Shown: positions 1-10,283, counted from the stretch's first letter. The stretch: DNA of 64,000 bases from Vibrio atypicus (GCF_009811315.1 NZ_BLID01000002.1:481831-545830), one strand, 5' to 3'. A program made the numbers and translations. Notes: generated from the letters alone by a model not told the origin.

Positions 1-1005
1 TTTGCTTACCGGCGCTGCTGAGCGAGATTTCACTAGACCAACTAGACCTTCGTGAGCACCAAGGAAGTGACCAAAGTAGCTAGAAGTAATCGCTGCGAAT
101 GCCACTAGTGGACCCATGTAAGAGATCAGTGGAGATTCGTGAACGTTCGCTAGGTAAGAAAGAACAGAGATGTTTTGCTCTTGCGCCATTGCTAGCTGCT
201 CTGGAGATAGAGACAGAACAACAGAGAATACGAAGAACATTACAAAACCCATCAGCATCATTGCAGCGCCACCAGTGATAGCGTCAGTTTTCTTAACTGC
301 ATCATCACCGTATACGCGACGTTGTTCTTTAGAGAACTGAGAAATGATTGGGCTGTGGTTGAAAGAGAACACGATGATTGGAATTGCTAGCCAAACGATA
401 GCAGGCATTGCAGACCAGTCTGGTGCTACAGACACCATTGAGCTGTTCCAATCTGGGATTAGGAAGAAAGAAAGAGCAAGTAGGATAGCAACCAATGGGT
501 AAACCATTGCTGATGTTGCTTTAAGCATTAGCTCTTTACCAAAAACCACGCCTGCTGTCATCGCAAGAATAAGCGCGCCAGAAAGTAGTGGACGTGGAAT
601 AGATTCCATACCCATTTGGTTAACTAGGAAAGAATCAACCGTGTTTGTGATACCAACACCGTAGATCAGAACGATTGGGTAGATAGCGAAGAAGTAAGCG
701 AAAGTAATAAGGTTTGCGCCAGTCTTACCAAAATGTTCTTCAACAGTGTCAGTGATATCAGCTTCAGGGTTTTTCGCAGAAAGTACGAAACGAGCAAGAG
801 ATTTGTGTGCGAACCAAGTCATTGGTGCCGCGATTAGAGCAAGGATAACTAATGGCCAGAAACCGCCAGCACCCGCTTTAATTGGAAGGAAAAGTACACC
901 AGCACCTACCGCAGTACCGAAAAGTGACAGACACCAGGTGAAGTCCTTGTAAGTAAACTTACTAGGAGATTGTGCGGACGAAGCCGCAGAAGTAGTAGTA
1001 TTCAT
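1..1005 (-). CDS. sdaC: Serine transporter SdaC, HAAAP family (3' end cut by window edge)
   Basis: The minus strand is open from an ATG at 1005 to the window edge (335 codons), so the C-terminus is missing. The N-terminus has a short Ser/Thr-rich tail followed by hydrophobic segments. The first carries GTAVGAGVLFLPIKAG, the unwound-helix signature of the hydroxy/aromatic amino acid permease family, and the later stretch SFNHSPIISQFSKEQR also fits SdaC. Proteins of this family sit in the inner membrane and import serine with protons. The gene lies about 290 bases downstream of nudL on the same strand, so it probably has its own promoter. A threonine/serine transporter of the same family is the main alternative; the exact substrate cannot be read from sequence. 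Confidence 0.85.
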   Translation of the reverse strand, partial: MNTTTSAASSAQSPSKFTYKDFTWCLSLFGTAVGAGVLFLPIKAGAGGFWPLVILALIAAPMTWFAHKSLARFVLSAKNPEADITDTVEEHFGKTGANLITFAYFFAIYPIVLIYGVGITNTVDSFLVNQMGMESIPRPLLSGALILAMTAGVVFGKELMLKATSAMVYPLVAILLALSFFLIPDWNSSMVSVAPDWSAMPAIVWLAIPIIVFSFNHSPIISQFSKEQRRVYGDDAVKKTDAITGGAAMMLMGFVMFFVFSVVLSLSPEQLAMAQEQNISVLSYLANVHESPLISYMGPLVAFAAITSSYFGHFLGAHEGLVGLVKSRSAAPVSK

Positions 1006-1295
1006 TTTGTGATACTCATTTTTGGGAACAGGAAATAAGTCAGGTGCAATTTTGCAGAAAAATCTTGCACAAAAAATAGATCTAAATCATGAATTGATAT
1101 GACTTATAACATGATATGTCAAAAAGGAGTTTTTGGTCACGAAAATACCGTGCCACTAGTGATTTATGCTAATCCGTGATATTAGTTTTTCTAATATTGC
1201 TATTGCAAAGTTAGTTATGCGTTCCGAGTAAACGTTTGCTTTATTGATAGAGAATTAAACTAATGTGAATAAAACTTGGTCAACCTGTTATTCTA
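1006..1295. other. Intergenic region upstream of sdaC
   Basis: About 290 AT-rich bases lie between the nudL stop and the sdaC start, both genes reading leftwards. The sdaC promoter must be here or further upstream. I could not pick out a convincing -35/-10 pair, CRP site or terminator. Confidence 0.4.
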
Positions 1296-1949
1296 TTAAC
1301 ATTGATGCATAATATGATTTTGCATGGCGTGTATGATTTGTGCAGTCATTCCCCAAATAAAATGGTTTTTATATGAAAGACCAAACACACGATGAGTGTG
1401 ACTTGAGAACTGAAATTGCTGGCTACGCAGTCGTGATTGATCAAACACAATGGAGGCTGGCACTTCAAACACTTCATCGACTTCATTTTTATCGATTGTG
1501 ATTTGATAGTCTTCATCGATAAACGCAAGAAAAGGTGTGACACTGAACTTACTGATGGTCACTAGCTCTGGCATCTGACCAAAGATAGAGATCTCTTCAC
1601 GACTTATGCCTATTTCTTCGTAAGTCTCTCTCAGCGCTGTATTTGAAAGTGAAACATCCTCAGATTCAAATTTTCCACCAGGAAAGCTTACTTGCCCAGG
1701 GTGATGACGCAAATGGTGGGCTCTTTTCGTGAAGATAATATTTAAGCCCGTTGACCTTTCAACAAATCCGATAAGGACTGACGCCTTACGAAGATCATTC
1801 TTTGCAAGATGAGAGACGCGTTTTAGCGCTTCATGGTGGTAATCTACAGGTTGGTTAAGTTGAAAGTTCTGGATTAATCGATTTTTATTGAACTCTGACA
1901 GCACGATAACTCCATGTCTTAATTTGAAAAACGGTTTTTTATGACTCAT
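1296..1949 (-). CDS. nudL: CoA pyrophosphatase, Nudix hydrolase NudL-like
   Basis: This 217-residue Nudix protein has the CoA-pyrophosphatase (UPF0035) signature: the stretch FTKRAHHLRHHPGQVSFPGG runs into a Nudix box ending in ALRETYEEIGI. Family members hydrolyse CoA and its derivatives to 3',5'-ADP and acyl-phosphopantetheine. The N-terminal 15 or so residues (MSHKKPFF...) look like an extension relative to the usual family start, so an internal start is possible. It is divergent from the H-NOX gene with only 40 bases between the two ATGs, so the two promoters must overlap or lie in coding sequence. Confidence 0.87.
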   Translation of the reverse strand: MSHKKPFFKLRHGVIVLSEFNKNRLIQNFQLNQPVDYHHEALKRVSHLAKNDLRKASVLIGFVERSTGLNIIFTKRAHHLRHHPGQVSFPGGKFESEDVSLSNTALRETYEEIGISREEISIFGQMPELVTISKFSVTPFLAFIDEDYQITIDKNEVDEVFEVPASIVFDQSRLRSQQFQFSSHTHRVFGLSYKNHFIWGMTAQIIHAMQNHIMHQC

Positions 1950-1989
1950 GCTTTTATTTATCTAATATACAGCAAGGATAGCTCAAATT

Positions 1990-2532
1990 ATGAAAGGAAT
2001 TATCTTTACTGAGTTCATGGACCTCGTTGAAAGTAAGTTTGGACTCGAAACATTGGACCAATTGCTTCTCGAAAGTAACGATGAAGGCATTTACACAGCC
2101 GTAGGTAGTTATGATCATCATAAGCTTGTTGCACTCATTGTTCTGCTCAGTAAAAAAACCGGTATTTCTCCAGAAGAGCTTCAAAGAGTGTTCGGTCAAA
2201 GTGTATTCCTCAATCTTTATGCCTCTTTGCCCAAAGCTAATAGTCTGGAAAGCTGCAAAACGACGTTTCAGTTCATTCGCTTAGTTGAAGACTATATTCA
2301 CATTGAAGTTAAAAAACTGTATCAAGAAGCGAATCCCCCGCGATTTGATTTTATTTCAGAGTCTGCAACAGAAATGGAGTTTGATTATCGAAGTGCAAGA
2401 TGTATGGGGCATGTTTGCCTAGGGCTACTGGAAGGTTGTGCTGAACACTTTAATGAAAAGATTGTTATCGAGATGAAGCCACTGCAAGGCGATGGAAGTA
2501 AGGTGCGATTTAGAGTCGCATTAGCAGAGTAG
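1990..2532 (+). CDS. hnoX: H-NOX haem nitric oxide sensor
   Basis: This 180-residue haem-NO/oxygen-binding protein has the proximal haem histidine at H104 in the context DYIHIEVKKLY. The porphyrin-carboxylate-binding YxSxR motif is at Y133-R137 (YRSAR). The stand-alone length and the immediate downstream histidine kinase (5 bases from stop to next ATG) match the gammaproteobacterial NO-sensing pairs in which ferrous-NO H-NOX inhibits its partner kinase. In Vibrio harveyi and V. parahaemolyticus such a kinase (HqsK) feeds quorum-sensing phosphorelay. There is no obvious distal-pocket tyrosine to suggest O2 binding, but that is a structural inference. Confidence 0.93.
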   Translation: MKGIIFTEFMDLVESKFGLETLDQLLLESNDEGIYTAVGSYDHHKLVALIVLLSKKTGISPEELQRVFGQSVFLNLYASLPKANSLESCKTTFQFIRLVEDYIHIEVKKLYQEANPPRFDFISESATEMEFDYRSARCMGHVCLGLLEGCAEHFNEKIVIEMKPLQGDGSKVRFRVALAE

Positions 2533-2537
2533 CGAAT

Positions 2538-4253
2538 ATGAGCGGTAGTTCTCCTCTAGAGCGCAAATTGGCGCGAGAAATTGCTTCACGTAAGGCCGCT
2601 GAGCAATTACTTGAGAAAAAAAGCTTAGAGTTGTACCAGGCTAATCAGCAATTGGAGCTCGTGTTAAGCCAACTCAAACTACAGAATCGCCATGGCTTAA
2701 ATAAGTTAGAATTTGAACAGCAAATCAATGAAGGTTTGCTGTACTTTGGCCGCGCGTTTCTAAGTCGGACTCTTGATGATGGTTTGATATCGAGTTTGCT
2801 TGAAAGGCTGATATCTTCGTCTGCATTTAGTCATGCGAGTTTATTTTTGAAGCCTGATTTGATTCCGACAGTGCTAGCCGAGACCTTTAACTGCGATGAC
2901 GCCATGGATTTACAACGTGTTAAACCCTACGCTCATTGGATTGGCGATGTTCTTCATTTGCCATTAGAGGTTGATTACAACATCGTCGGAGAAATATCGG
3001 TTACCTTAATTAGTGATGATATAGAAAGGGACTTTATTCTTAGTCAAATGACCTTGGTCGCCGATCTACTCTGTAGTGCGATCAGCCGCCAGCTAATCAT
3101 TGTTAGTAATCAGACAGCAAGGATGAGAGCTGAAGAGTCAGAAAGGTCGACTAAAGAGTTCGTAGCAATGATAAACCATGAGCTGAGAACACCATTAAAT
3201 GGCTTGCTTGGAAGTGCGGAACTGCTTTCGGATACTCCGTTAGATAAAGAGCAAAGTGATTTACTGCAAAATCTGACCCACTCTGGTGATTTGCTGCGCC
3301 ATATTATCAATGACATTTTGGACTTTAGTAAAATGAGCGCGGGTATGATGGAGCTCATTCCGACTCGATTCTGCTGGCAAGATATCGTTAATATGTTGGC
3401 GGGTATATTTGAGCCTAAAGCCATCGACAAAGGTATTAGCTTTGAAATCATAGAGATGTCGTCCATTCCCAAATACTTAATTGGTGATTTTGAACGTATT
3501 TGCCAAATACTGGTCAATTTAGTTGGAAACGCGGTGAAGTTTACGGCCGCAGGCTCGGTGCGTGTGGAGGCAAGCTGGGAGCAAGATCGGTTATTGGTTG
3601 GTGTCTCTGATACCGGTGTTGGCATAGACTCTAGTGCCCTTGAGCAACTTTTTGTTCCATTTGTTCAAGCAGACAGAACCGCAACACGCAGCTTTGAAGG
3701 AACAGGATTAGGCTTGGCAATTTGTAAAAATCTCGTGGTACTTATGAATGGAGAGATAATGGTTTCGAGTGTAAAAGGGGTTGGAAGTCAGTTCAATATC
3801 GCGTTGCCTTTGACAGAGGCTGCAGATAAGGAGCGAGTCAGTGAAAGAAAAACCTCTCATGTTCGTAATGAGTCATTTGATAGCCTCTCTATATTAGTTG
3901 TCGACGATATTCGTATGAACCAAGTTATTATCAATCAAATGTTGAAAAAACTGTCGATTACTCCAGTAATAGCAACGAATGGCATTGAAGCGATTAATGC
4001 CGTGACTGACGCTCAATATGATCTTATTTTTATGGATTGTCGAATGCCTGAAATGGATGGTTTTGAAGCAACACAATGCTTACGTGAGCAAAAATATGCG
4101 CTACCAATCATTGCTTTAACGGCAGGAACGACGCTCGAAGAGCGTGAAAAGTGCATATCGAGCGGTATGGATGACATATTGACCAAGCCATACACCGCCC
4201 AAGATCTCAAGCTAATGATAGAGAAGTGGGCGTTTCCCACTTCTGATGACTAA
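2538..4253 (+). CDS. H-NOX-associated hybrid histidine kinase (HqsK/HahK type)
   Basis: This 571-residue cytoplasmic kinase has no membrane segments. An N-terminal coiled coil (about residues 5-50) and a GAF-like region (about 65-190) are followed by the HisKA domain with phospho-acceptor H214 (MINHELRTPLNG). The ATPase domain has an N box near N327/N331, DTGVGID at 358-364 and GTGLGLAI at 388-395. The C-terminal receiver has phospho-acceptor D500 (LIFMDCRMPEMDG) and conserved K550. It is co-transcribed with the H-NOX gene. Hybrid kinases in this position autophosphorylate, pass phosphate to their own receiver and then to an Hpt protein. No Hpt domain is present here, so a separate Hpt such as LuxU is needed; none is in the window. 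Confidence 0.92.
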   Translation: MSGSSPLERKLAREIASRKAAEQLLEKKSLELYQANQQLELVLSQLKLQNRHGLNKLEFEQQINEGLLYFGRAFLSRTLDDGLISSLLERLISSSAFSHASLFLKPDLIPTVLAETFNCDDAMDLQRVKPYAHWIGDVLHLPLEVDYNIVGEISVTLISDDIERDFILSQMTLVADLLCSAISRQLIIVSNQTARMRAEESERSTKEFVAMINHELRTPLNGLLGSAELLSDTPLDKEQSDLLQNLTHSGDLLRHIINDILDFSKMSAGMMELIPTRFCWQDIVNMLAGIFEPKAIDKGISFEIIEMSSIPKYLIGDFERICQILVNLVGNAVKFTAAGSVRVEASWEQDRLLVGVSDTGVGIDSSALEQLFVPFVQADRTATRSFEGTGLGLAICKNLVVLMNGEIMVSSVKGVGSQFNIALPLTEAADKERVSERKTSHVRNESFDSLSILVVDDIRMNQVIINQMLKKLSITPVIATNGIEAINAVTDAQYDLIFMDCRMPEMDGFEATQCLREQKYALPIIALTAGTTLEEREKCISSGMDDILTKPYTAQDLKLMIEKWAFPTSDD

Positions 4254-4256
4254 GCA

Positions 4257-5660
4257 CTAGTTTTTCAATATCGGAAGAATGCGGCTCAACTTGTCGAGGG
4301 TTTCTTGATATTCAGCCGCACACTGACTATCTGCAACTAAGCCGCCGCCAGCCCAGACGTGCATTTTGCCATTTTCAGCTACGAGAGTTCGAATCGTAAT
4401 ACTGGTGTCCATTCGTCCATGTCGACTGATGTAGCCGATACTCCCGCAATACGCGCTGCGGCAATGAGGTTCAAGCTCTTCGATAATCTCCATCGCGCGG
4501 ATTTTAGGTGCCCCTGTAATTGACCCTCCAGGGAAACTTGCTCTCAATAGATCGGCTGGGGAATAAGGGCTATCAAGCTCGGCACGTATAGTACTGACTA
4601 AATGGTGCACAGCCGGAAAGCTCTCAATATCAAATAGCTTTGGAACGTGAACAGTGCCAGGCTTAGCCACGCGACCAACATCATTTCGAAGTAAATCGAC
4701 GATCATTAAGTTCTCGGCCTGATCTTTTTCTGCATTTGCTAAGTCTTGAGCTGCTGCTTTGTCTTGTACTGGATCCTCATATCTTGGACGCGTGCCTTTA
4801 ATTGGCTTTGTCTCAATGACCCTTTGATTGACTTGCAAGAATCGTTCAGGTGATACGCTTAGAATTGCTCCTTGCTCGGTACGAACAAATGCCGAGAAAG
4901 GCCCTTGATTAACAGATTCAAGCTTTTGATATGCTTCCCACTCGCTACCCTGGTAGTTGGCCATAAATCGCTGCGCCAAGTTGATTTGGTAGCAATCTCC
5001 TGAGCGAAGAAATTCTTGTACCTGAGCAAATTTTTCGCCGTAGCTATGCTCGGTCATATTCGATGACCAAGAACTTGTTAGTGAAAACGCATTTTGACTC
5101 GCTGATCTCTGCTCAAGTAACCATGCATAGTGTGTATCGGTATCTTCGCCAACAACAAAAGCTTGCTGTTGCTTGTGGTCAACGACGATTGCCCATGAAT
5201 AGAGACCGACTGCCATGTCCGGGGTGCACAAGTCTTTTTCTGCAATACTTGGCAGCTTTTCGACTCTTCGGCCCAAGTCATAACTAAAGTAGCCTAGGGC
5301 TCCACCTACAAATGGAAGTTCACCTTGGTAATCAACACTAGTTAGCCATTTTGTTTGCTCATGCTGGAGTAGCGTAAATGGGTCGTCACTGGATGTGCGT
5401 GTGCCATTCGGAGCCACAATAGACGTTTCGTTTCCGTTTGTGGTCAAAGTCGCAATAGGCTTTACAACTAATACGTCGAATCGACTATCAATATGGCTGC
5501 GAGAAGGCGATCTTAACAACATTGCCCAAGGGAGGTGCTCGACGTGACTGAACAGCAGCTTGGCAAGGTCATTTTGATAGGTAATCGGTTTGATTTCTAA
5601 GCAATTTGGCGTGTTGTTATTCATTTGTTTAATTTGTGACAAAGAGATCGTTCGCTGCAT
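4257..5660 (-). CDS. pabB: Aminodeoxychorismate synthase component I
   Basis: This 467-residue chorismate-binding enzyme makes 4-amino-4-deoxychorismate from chorismate and PabA-derived ammonia, the first step to p-aminobenzoate and folate. The catalytic segment ETKPIKGTRPR carries the lysine typical of PabB, where TrpE proteins have alanine. Other chorismate-enzyme motifs are visible (DLLRNDVGRVAKPGTV and SFPGGSITGAPK). Two starts are possible: ATG at 5660 or ATG at 5624, giving MNNNTPNCLEI, which looks more like usual family N-termini. Neither has a strong ribosome-binding site. It is divergent from the fumarase gene and ends 3 bases from the convergent kinase stop codon. Confidence 0.93.
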   Translation of the reverse strand: MQRTISLSQIKQMNNNTPNCLEIKPITYQNDLAKLLFSHVEHLPWAMLLRSPSRSHIDSRFDVLVVKPIATLTTNGNETSIVAPNGTRTSSDDPFTLLQHEQTKWLTSVDYQGELPFVGGALGYFSYDLGRRVEKLPSIAEKDLCTPDMAVGLYSWAIVVDHKQQQAFVVGEDTDTHYAWLLEQRSASQNAFSLTSSWSSNMTEHSYGEKFAQVQEFLRSGDCYQINLAQRFMANYQGSEWEAYQKLESVNQGPFSAFVRTEQGAILSVSPERFLQVNQRVIETKPIKGTRPRYEDPVQDKAAAQDLANAEKDQAENLMIVDLLRNDVGRVAKPGTVHVPKLFDIESFPAVHHLVSTIRAELDSPYSPADLLRASFPGGSITGAPKIRAMEIIEELEPHCRSAYCGSIGYISRHGRMDTSITIRTLVAENGKMHVWAGGGLVADSQCAAEYQETLDKLSRILPILKN

Positions 5661-5818
5661 GGTAACAGAGGGAAAGCAAGAGTATCATATTGCCAACCAA
5701 AGCCGCTACTGAAGACGTTTAATAATAAATAGGTGTTGTCAGCCTTGTTAAACTGCTCAATAAGCAAACGTTTCAATAGTCGGCAAATAAAGGAAGCATA
5801 ACTATAAAGAGGCATGCA

Positions 5819-7336
5819 ATGACGGTAATTCGCAAGCAGGATGTCATCAGCAGCGTTGCTGATGCACTTCAGTACATTTCTTACTACCACCCTCTAGACT
5901 TTGTTCAAGCCCTGGAAAAAGCCTACCACAAAGAAGAAAGCCAAGCGGCAAAAGACGCGATGGCGCAAATCTTAATTAACTCGCGTATGTCTGCAGAAGG
6001 TCACCGACCGATCTGTCAAGATACGGGTATTGTGACCTGTTTCGTTAATATTGGTATGGCTGTCCAGTGGGACTCGACTGATATGACGGTACAGCAAATG
6101 GTTGATGAAGGTGTTCGTCAAGCTTACAACAACCCAGATAACCCATTGCGTGCCTCAGTACTGATGGATCCGGCAGGCAAGCGTATTAACACTAAAGACA
6201 ATACGCCGGCTGTTGTGCACATCAATATGGTACCTGGCGATAAAGTTGAAATTCAGATCGCGGCCAAAGGTGGCGGTAGTGAAAACAAAACTAAAATGGT
6301 TATGTTGAACCCATCTGACGACATTGCTGAGTGGGTAGAAAAAACGCTACCGACAATGGGCGCGGGTTGGTGTCCTCCTGGCATGCTTGGTATTGGCATT
6401 GGTGGTACAGCAGAGAAAGCCGCTGTGCTTGCGAAAGAATCATTGATGGAACACATCGATATTCAAGAGTTGATCGAACGTGGTCCTGAAAATGCAGAAG
6501 AAGAGCTGCGCTTAGATATCTTTAATCGAGTAAACAAGCTTGGTATCGGCGCGCAAGGTCTTGGCGGTTTAACAACGGTTGTTGACGTGAAAATCAAAAC
6601 GGCACCAACACATGCAGCCTCTAAACCAGTATGCTTGATTCCAAACTGTGCAGCGACACGTCACGTTCACTTTACATTAGACGGAACAGGTCCTGCAGAC
6701 TTAACGCCACCTAAACTGGAAGAGTGGCCAGACATCACTTGGGAAGCCGGTGCAAATACACGCCGTGTTAACCTAGATACGGTCACGAAAGAAGAAGTCC
6801 AAGAGTGGAAAACGGGTGAAACCGTTCTACTGTCGGGCAAGATCTTAACAGGTCGCGATGCTGCTCATAAACGTCTACAAGGCATGATTGAAAGCGGAGA
6901 AGGTTTACCTGAAGGTGTGGATCTTAAAGGCAAGTTTATCTACTACGTTGGCCCTGTTGATGCGGTTGGTGATGAAGTAGTTGGTCCTGCTGGCCCGACA
7001 ACCTCGACTCGTATGGATAAGTTCACCGATATGATGCTTGAAGAAACCGGTATCATGGGCATGATTGGTAAAGCAGAGCGTGGCCCTGCGACAGTAGAAT
7101 CCATCAAACAGCATAAAGCAGTTTACTTAATGGCCGTGGGCGGTGCTGCTTATCTTGTCGCGAAAGCGATTAAGAAAGCACGCGTGGTGGCGTTCGAAGA
7201 TCTTGGTATGGAAGCGATTTATGAGTTTGAAGTCGAAGATATGCCTGTTAGTGTTGCGGTCGATTCAAACGGCACGAATGCTCACCAAATTGGTCCTGAT
7301 ACTTGGAAAGTAAAAATCCAAGAGATGGAAAACTAG
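5819..7336 (+). CDS. fumA: Class I (iron-sulfur) fumarate hydratase
   Basis: This 505-residue protein interconverts fumarate and L-malate in the TCA cycle. Three cysteines fit the [4Fe-4S] ligands of class I fumarases: C66 (RPICQDTG), C185 (GAGWCPPGML) and C277 (LIPNCAATRH). The N-terminal and C-terminal (beta) fumarase domains are both full length. A GAGG ribosome-binding site precedes the ATG. Its distance from the catabolic cluster at 47-64 kb, which I predict yields fumarate, means there is no reason to link the two beyond general metabolism. Oxygen sensitivity is expected from the cluster type. Confidence 0.94.
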   Translation: MTVIRKQDVISSVADALQYISYYHPLDFVQALEKAYHKEESQAAKDAMAQILINSRMSAEGHRPICQDTGIVTCFVNIGMAVQWDSTDMTVQQMVDEGVRQAYNNPDNPLRASVLMDPAGKRINTKDNTPAVVHINMVPGDKVEIQIAAKGGGSENKTKMVMLNPSDDIAEWVEKTLPTMGAGWCPPGMLGIGIGGTAEKAAVLAKESLMEHIDIQELIERGPENAEEELRLDIFNRVNKLGIGAQGLGGLTTVVDVKIKTAPTHAASKPVCLIPNCAATRHVHFTLDGTGPADLTPPKLEEWPDITWEAGANTRRVNLDTVTKEEVQEWKTGETVLLSGKILTGRDAAHKRLQGMIESGEGLPEGVDLKGKFIYYVGPVDAVGDEVVGPAGPTTSTRMDKFTDMMLEETGIMGMIGKAERGPATVESIKQHKAVYLMAVGGAAYLVAKAIKKARVVAFEDLGMEAIYEFEVEDMPVSVAVDSNGTNAHQIGPDTWKVKIQEMEN

Positions 7337-7452
7337 TCTCAAGATTGTGAGAAAGTGCTGATTTAGTTAGCAAAGATTTGACAAAGGTGTGGGTAAAACT
7401 GCACCTTTTGTCTATATACTCTAAATTGTAAAAATATACGTCAGGAGCTCAA

Positions 7453-7638
7453 ATGCCTCGTTTTATTCAAATTCTACAGCTGATTATCGCTGCAGTGGTT
7501 GGTGCCTTTGTTGGGTATGACCTTATTCTTCACGGCATCAGCATCTTCGATGAAAAGTACGTTACGATTACATGTGTACTCTTCGGCTTATTGGAAATCG
7601 CCCTGTTTGTAATTTACAAATTGATTGAAGACGATTAA
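7453..7638 (+). CDS. Small two-helix membrane protein of unknown function
   Basis: A 61-codon gene preceded by an AGGAG ribosome-binding site 6 bases before the ATG and followed by a good terminator, so it is probably a real single-gene unit. Two hydrophobic segments are visible, about residues 5-25 (LQLIIAAVVGAFVGYDLIL) and 36-56, with an acidic tail (IEDD). I do not recognise the family. Confidence 0.7.
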   Translation: MPRFIQILQLIIAAVVGAFVGYDLILHGISIFDEKYVTITCVLFGLLEIALFVIYKLIEDD

Positions 7639-7666
7639 AGACGCAAATAATCCGATTTTGTCTAAG

Positions 7667-7696
7667 AAGCCCTTGATTGTTATCAAGGGCTTTTTC
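7667..7696 (+). terminator. Rho-independent terminator after the small membrane protein gene
   Basis: A stem AAGCCCTTGAT / ATCAAGGGCTT with a short TGTT loop is followed by a T run. Confidence 0.85.
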
Positions 7697-7760
7697 GTTC
7701 ATCTTTGATTAAGATTGGACGTATTAAGATGGCATGGATGAATAAACAAAGAGAATGTGA

Positions 7761-9137
7761 ATGAAGAGATTGACCCAAGAAGTGAATGATTTTATTAACC
7801 GTAGCGTTGACTCCCACGTAAGAATTGCGGTGACTGGTTTATCACGCGCAGGTAAGACGGCGTTCATTAGCTCGTTAGTAAATCAGCTTCTTCATACTTC
7901 TACGCATGATAACTTGCCTCTACTATCGGCTGCGCGAGATAAACGAGTTATTGGGGCGAAGCGTGAGCCACAAACCAATATGATGGTGCCTCGATTCTCA
8001 TATGATGAAGCGATGGAGCATGTTCATAGTGAACCGCCTAAATGGCCAGAGCCAACTCGTGATGTGAGTGAAATTCGCCTTGCGCTTAAATATAAGCCGA
8101 AGAAGAAAACCAAAAAACTACTCAACAGCACTGCAACATTACACATCGATATTATTGATTATCCTGGTGAGTGGTTACTCGACTTGCCACTGTTGGATAT
8201 GGACTTTTATCAATGGTCTCAGAGCCAATTCACGGCATTGAAAGGGTTACGCAAAGAGCTCGCACAGCCATGGCTGGACCAATTAGCGGCACTGGATCTC
8301 GACGCGGAACTAAACGAGAAAGAGCTACTCGCGATTTCTGATAGTTACACCCAGTATCTTCATACATGTAAGGATTCTGGATTACATTGGGTTCAGCCAG
8401 GGCGTTTTGTATTGCCCGGAGAATTAGAAGGTGCACCTGTACTACAGTTCTTCCCATGTCAGTTTGATGAGAACGCCAAAGCACGTAAAGGATCGAATTT
8501 AGAGATGCTTAAAGCGCGTTATCACGAGTATCAGCAGAAAGTAGTCAAGGCGTTTTATAAGCATCATTTCTCAACGTTTGATCGTCAAATAGTGTTGGTG
8601 GATTGTTTGCAACCGCTTAATGTTGGCTATGAATCGTTCCACGACATGCGTGATGCACTTGAGCAGATAATGCATAGCTTTAAATATGGCCGCAGCAATA
8701 TATTAAAACGCTTGTTTTCTCCTCGAATTGATAAGGTGTTGTTTGCGGCGACGAAAGCGGATCACGTTACGCCAGAGCAACATCCTAATATGGTTTCGTT
8801 GCTTCAACAGATGGTCCACCCGGCTTGGCAAAATGCCTCGTATGAAAATATTGAAATGAGCTGTCTAACCATGGCTTCTATTCAGGCAACGCAAACAGGT
8901 TTTATTGGTCAAGGTGATCAAGCTATACCCGCACTGCAAGGTGTGACGATGGACGAACAGCCAATGACTGTGTTTCCTGGAGATGTGCCGAAGAAACTAC
9001 CGAATCAAGTGTATTGGCAACAACAAGGGTTCGAATTCACAGCATTTCGACCTCAGGCTTCATCGCATGATGATCCCTTACCACATATTAGGCTGGATAA
9101 AGCCCTTGAGTATTTGATTGGAGATAAATTGAAATGA
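7761..9137 (+). CDS. ycjX: YcjX-family GTP-binding protein (DUF463)
   Basis: This 458-residue P-loop protein has a Walker A motif, GLSRAGKT, at residues 26-33 and a [13 protein letters not shown] segment typical of YcjX proteins. In enterobacteria ycjX and ycjF are co-expressed in stress (phage-shock-related) contexts; the molecular role is not settled. The stop codon overlaps the start of the downstream ycjF homologue (ATGA), so the pair is translationally coupled. The ribosome-binding site is weak (GAGA). Confidence 0.9.
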   Translation: MKRLTQEVNDFINRSVDSHVRIAVTGLSRAGKTAFISSLVNQLLHTSTHDNLPLLSAARDKRVIGAKREPQTNMMVPRFSYDEAMEHVHSEPPKWPEPTRDVSEIRLALKYKPKKKTKKLLNSTATLHIDIIDYPGEWLLDLPLLDMDFYQWSQSQFTALKGLRKELAQPWLDQLAALDLDAELNEKELLAISDSYTQYLHTCKDSGLHWVQPGRFVLPGELEGAPVLQFFPCQFDENAKARKGSNLEMLKARYHEYQQKVVKAFYKHHFSTFDRQIVLVDCLQPLNVGYESFHDMRDALEQIMHSFKYGRSNILKRLFSPRIDKVLFAATKADHVTPEQHPNMVSLLQQMVHPAWQNASYENIEMSCLTMASIQATQTGFIGQGDQAIPALQGVTMDEQPMTVFPGDVPKKLPNQVYWQQQGFEFTAFRPQASSHDDPLPHIRLDKALEYLIGDKLK

Positions 9138-10183
9138 GTAAGAATTCAGATAGCCAATTAAAACAAAAGCGCGTTTTTGAGCAGACATTGGATCGTGAAG
9201 AGCAAAGTTCTCAGACAGAGTTCACAGCTCAGATGCAATTTGATCAACGAGAAAGCTTCGTGCCCGTCAGCATTGATAACCAAGAGTCTGAAACTGAAGC
9301 AGAAGCGAATCTTGAGCAAATCATACGCCCGAAAAGTGGCTCGAAATGGTTGGCGAGTGGCTTGTTGGCTTCATTTGCTGGCTTAGTGGGTTGGCAAGCC
9401 ATAGATACGGTCGTGACTTCAATTCAAACTGCGGATTGGCTTGCTTTAGGCTGGGCTGGTTTCATTTCCACAATCGCGGCGATGGGTATCGGTGCGATTG
9501 GTAAAGAGCTCTGGAAGTTGCGCAAATTACGAGGTCACTTCAGTGTTCAAGAGCAAAGCGAAGCCTTGATAGATGCAAATAGTGTTGGTCAGGGTAAAGC
9601 GTTTTGTGAGTCCATTGCTAAACAGAGTGGCATTACACCTGAATCCCCAAGTTACGATCGCTGGTTTAACAGCGTCAAATCAGAGCATAGCGATGCAGAA
9701 GTTCTCGATATGTACGATGCCATTGTTATTACTGAGCAAGACAAACTTGCCACCAAAATTGTCTCTCAACATGCGACCGAATCAGCAGCTTTGGTTGCGA
9801 TTAGCCCCTTAGCGCTTGCAGATATGCTGCTGGTGGCTTGGCGTAATTTCAAAATGATCGACAACTTAGCCGATGTGTATGGTATCGAGCTAGGTTATTG
9901 GTCTCGTTTAAAGCTGTTCAAAGCAACGCTTGTGAACATGGCCGCGGCAGGTGCAAGTGAACTTGCGATAGATGCAAGTATGGATCTTATGTCGATGGAT
10001 TTAGCAGGCAAAGTCTCGGCACGTGCAGGGCAGGGGCTAGGTGTGGGCATTTTAACCGCGAGATTAGGTATTAAAGCGATGGCTTTACTGCGTCCTATTC
10101 CTTGGAATGGCGAACGCCGAGTAAAACTGGGTTCAATTCGCAAACAGATCGTAGAAAAAATCGCCGCTATAACAGTGAAATAG
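9134..10183 (+). CDS. ycjF: YcjF family inner-membrane protein (TIGR01620)
   Basis: This 349-residue protein has a charged cytoplasmic N-terminus of about 70 residues, two closely spaced transmembrane helices (about 72-92 and 100-122) and a long C-terminal domain including [20 protein letters not shown]. This is the layout of YcjF. It overlaps the ycjX stop by 4 bases. Function is unknown, but the pairing with the YcjX GTPase is conserved across gammaproteobacteria. Confidence 0.88.
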   Translation: MSKNSDSQLKQKRVFEQTLDREEQSSQTEFTAQMQFDQRESFVPVSIDNQESETEAEANLEQIIRPKSGSKWLASGLLASFAGLVGWQAIDTVVTSIQTADWLALGWAGFISTIAAMGIGAIGKELWKLRKLRGHFSVQEQSEALIDANSVGQGKAFCESIAKQSGITPESPSYDRWFNSVKSEHSDAEVLDMYDAIVITEQDKLATKIVSQHATESAALVAISPLALADMLLVAWRNFKMIDNLADVYGIELGYWSRLKLFKATLVNMAAAGASELAIDASMDLMSMDLAGKVSARAGQGLGVGILTARLGIKAMALLRPIPWNGERRVKLGSIRKQIVEKIAAITVK

Positions 10184-10283
10184 TGCGAATGTGAAGCAAG
10201 TGTTATTGCTTTGCTTGACGAGGATCTAGGCTTAAGGGAAACTACTGTCAACTTTTCGTGACACCTTAGCTAGGAACCTATCT

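Noticed and set aside
5819..7336. Functional link between the fumarase and the fumarate-yielding catabolic cluster
   Set aside because: The gene is 40 kb away in a core region; it is the ordinary TCA enzyme.
7383..7412. ACAAAGGTG / CACCTTTTGT repeat after the fumarase gene, possible terminator
   Set aside because: Large 11-base loop, a bulge and only a short T stretch; too weak to call.
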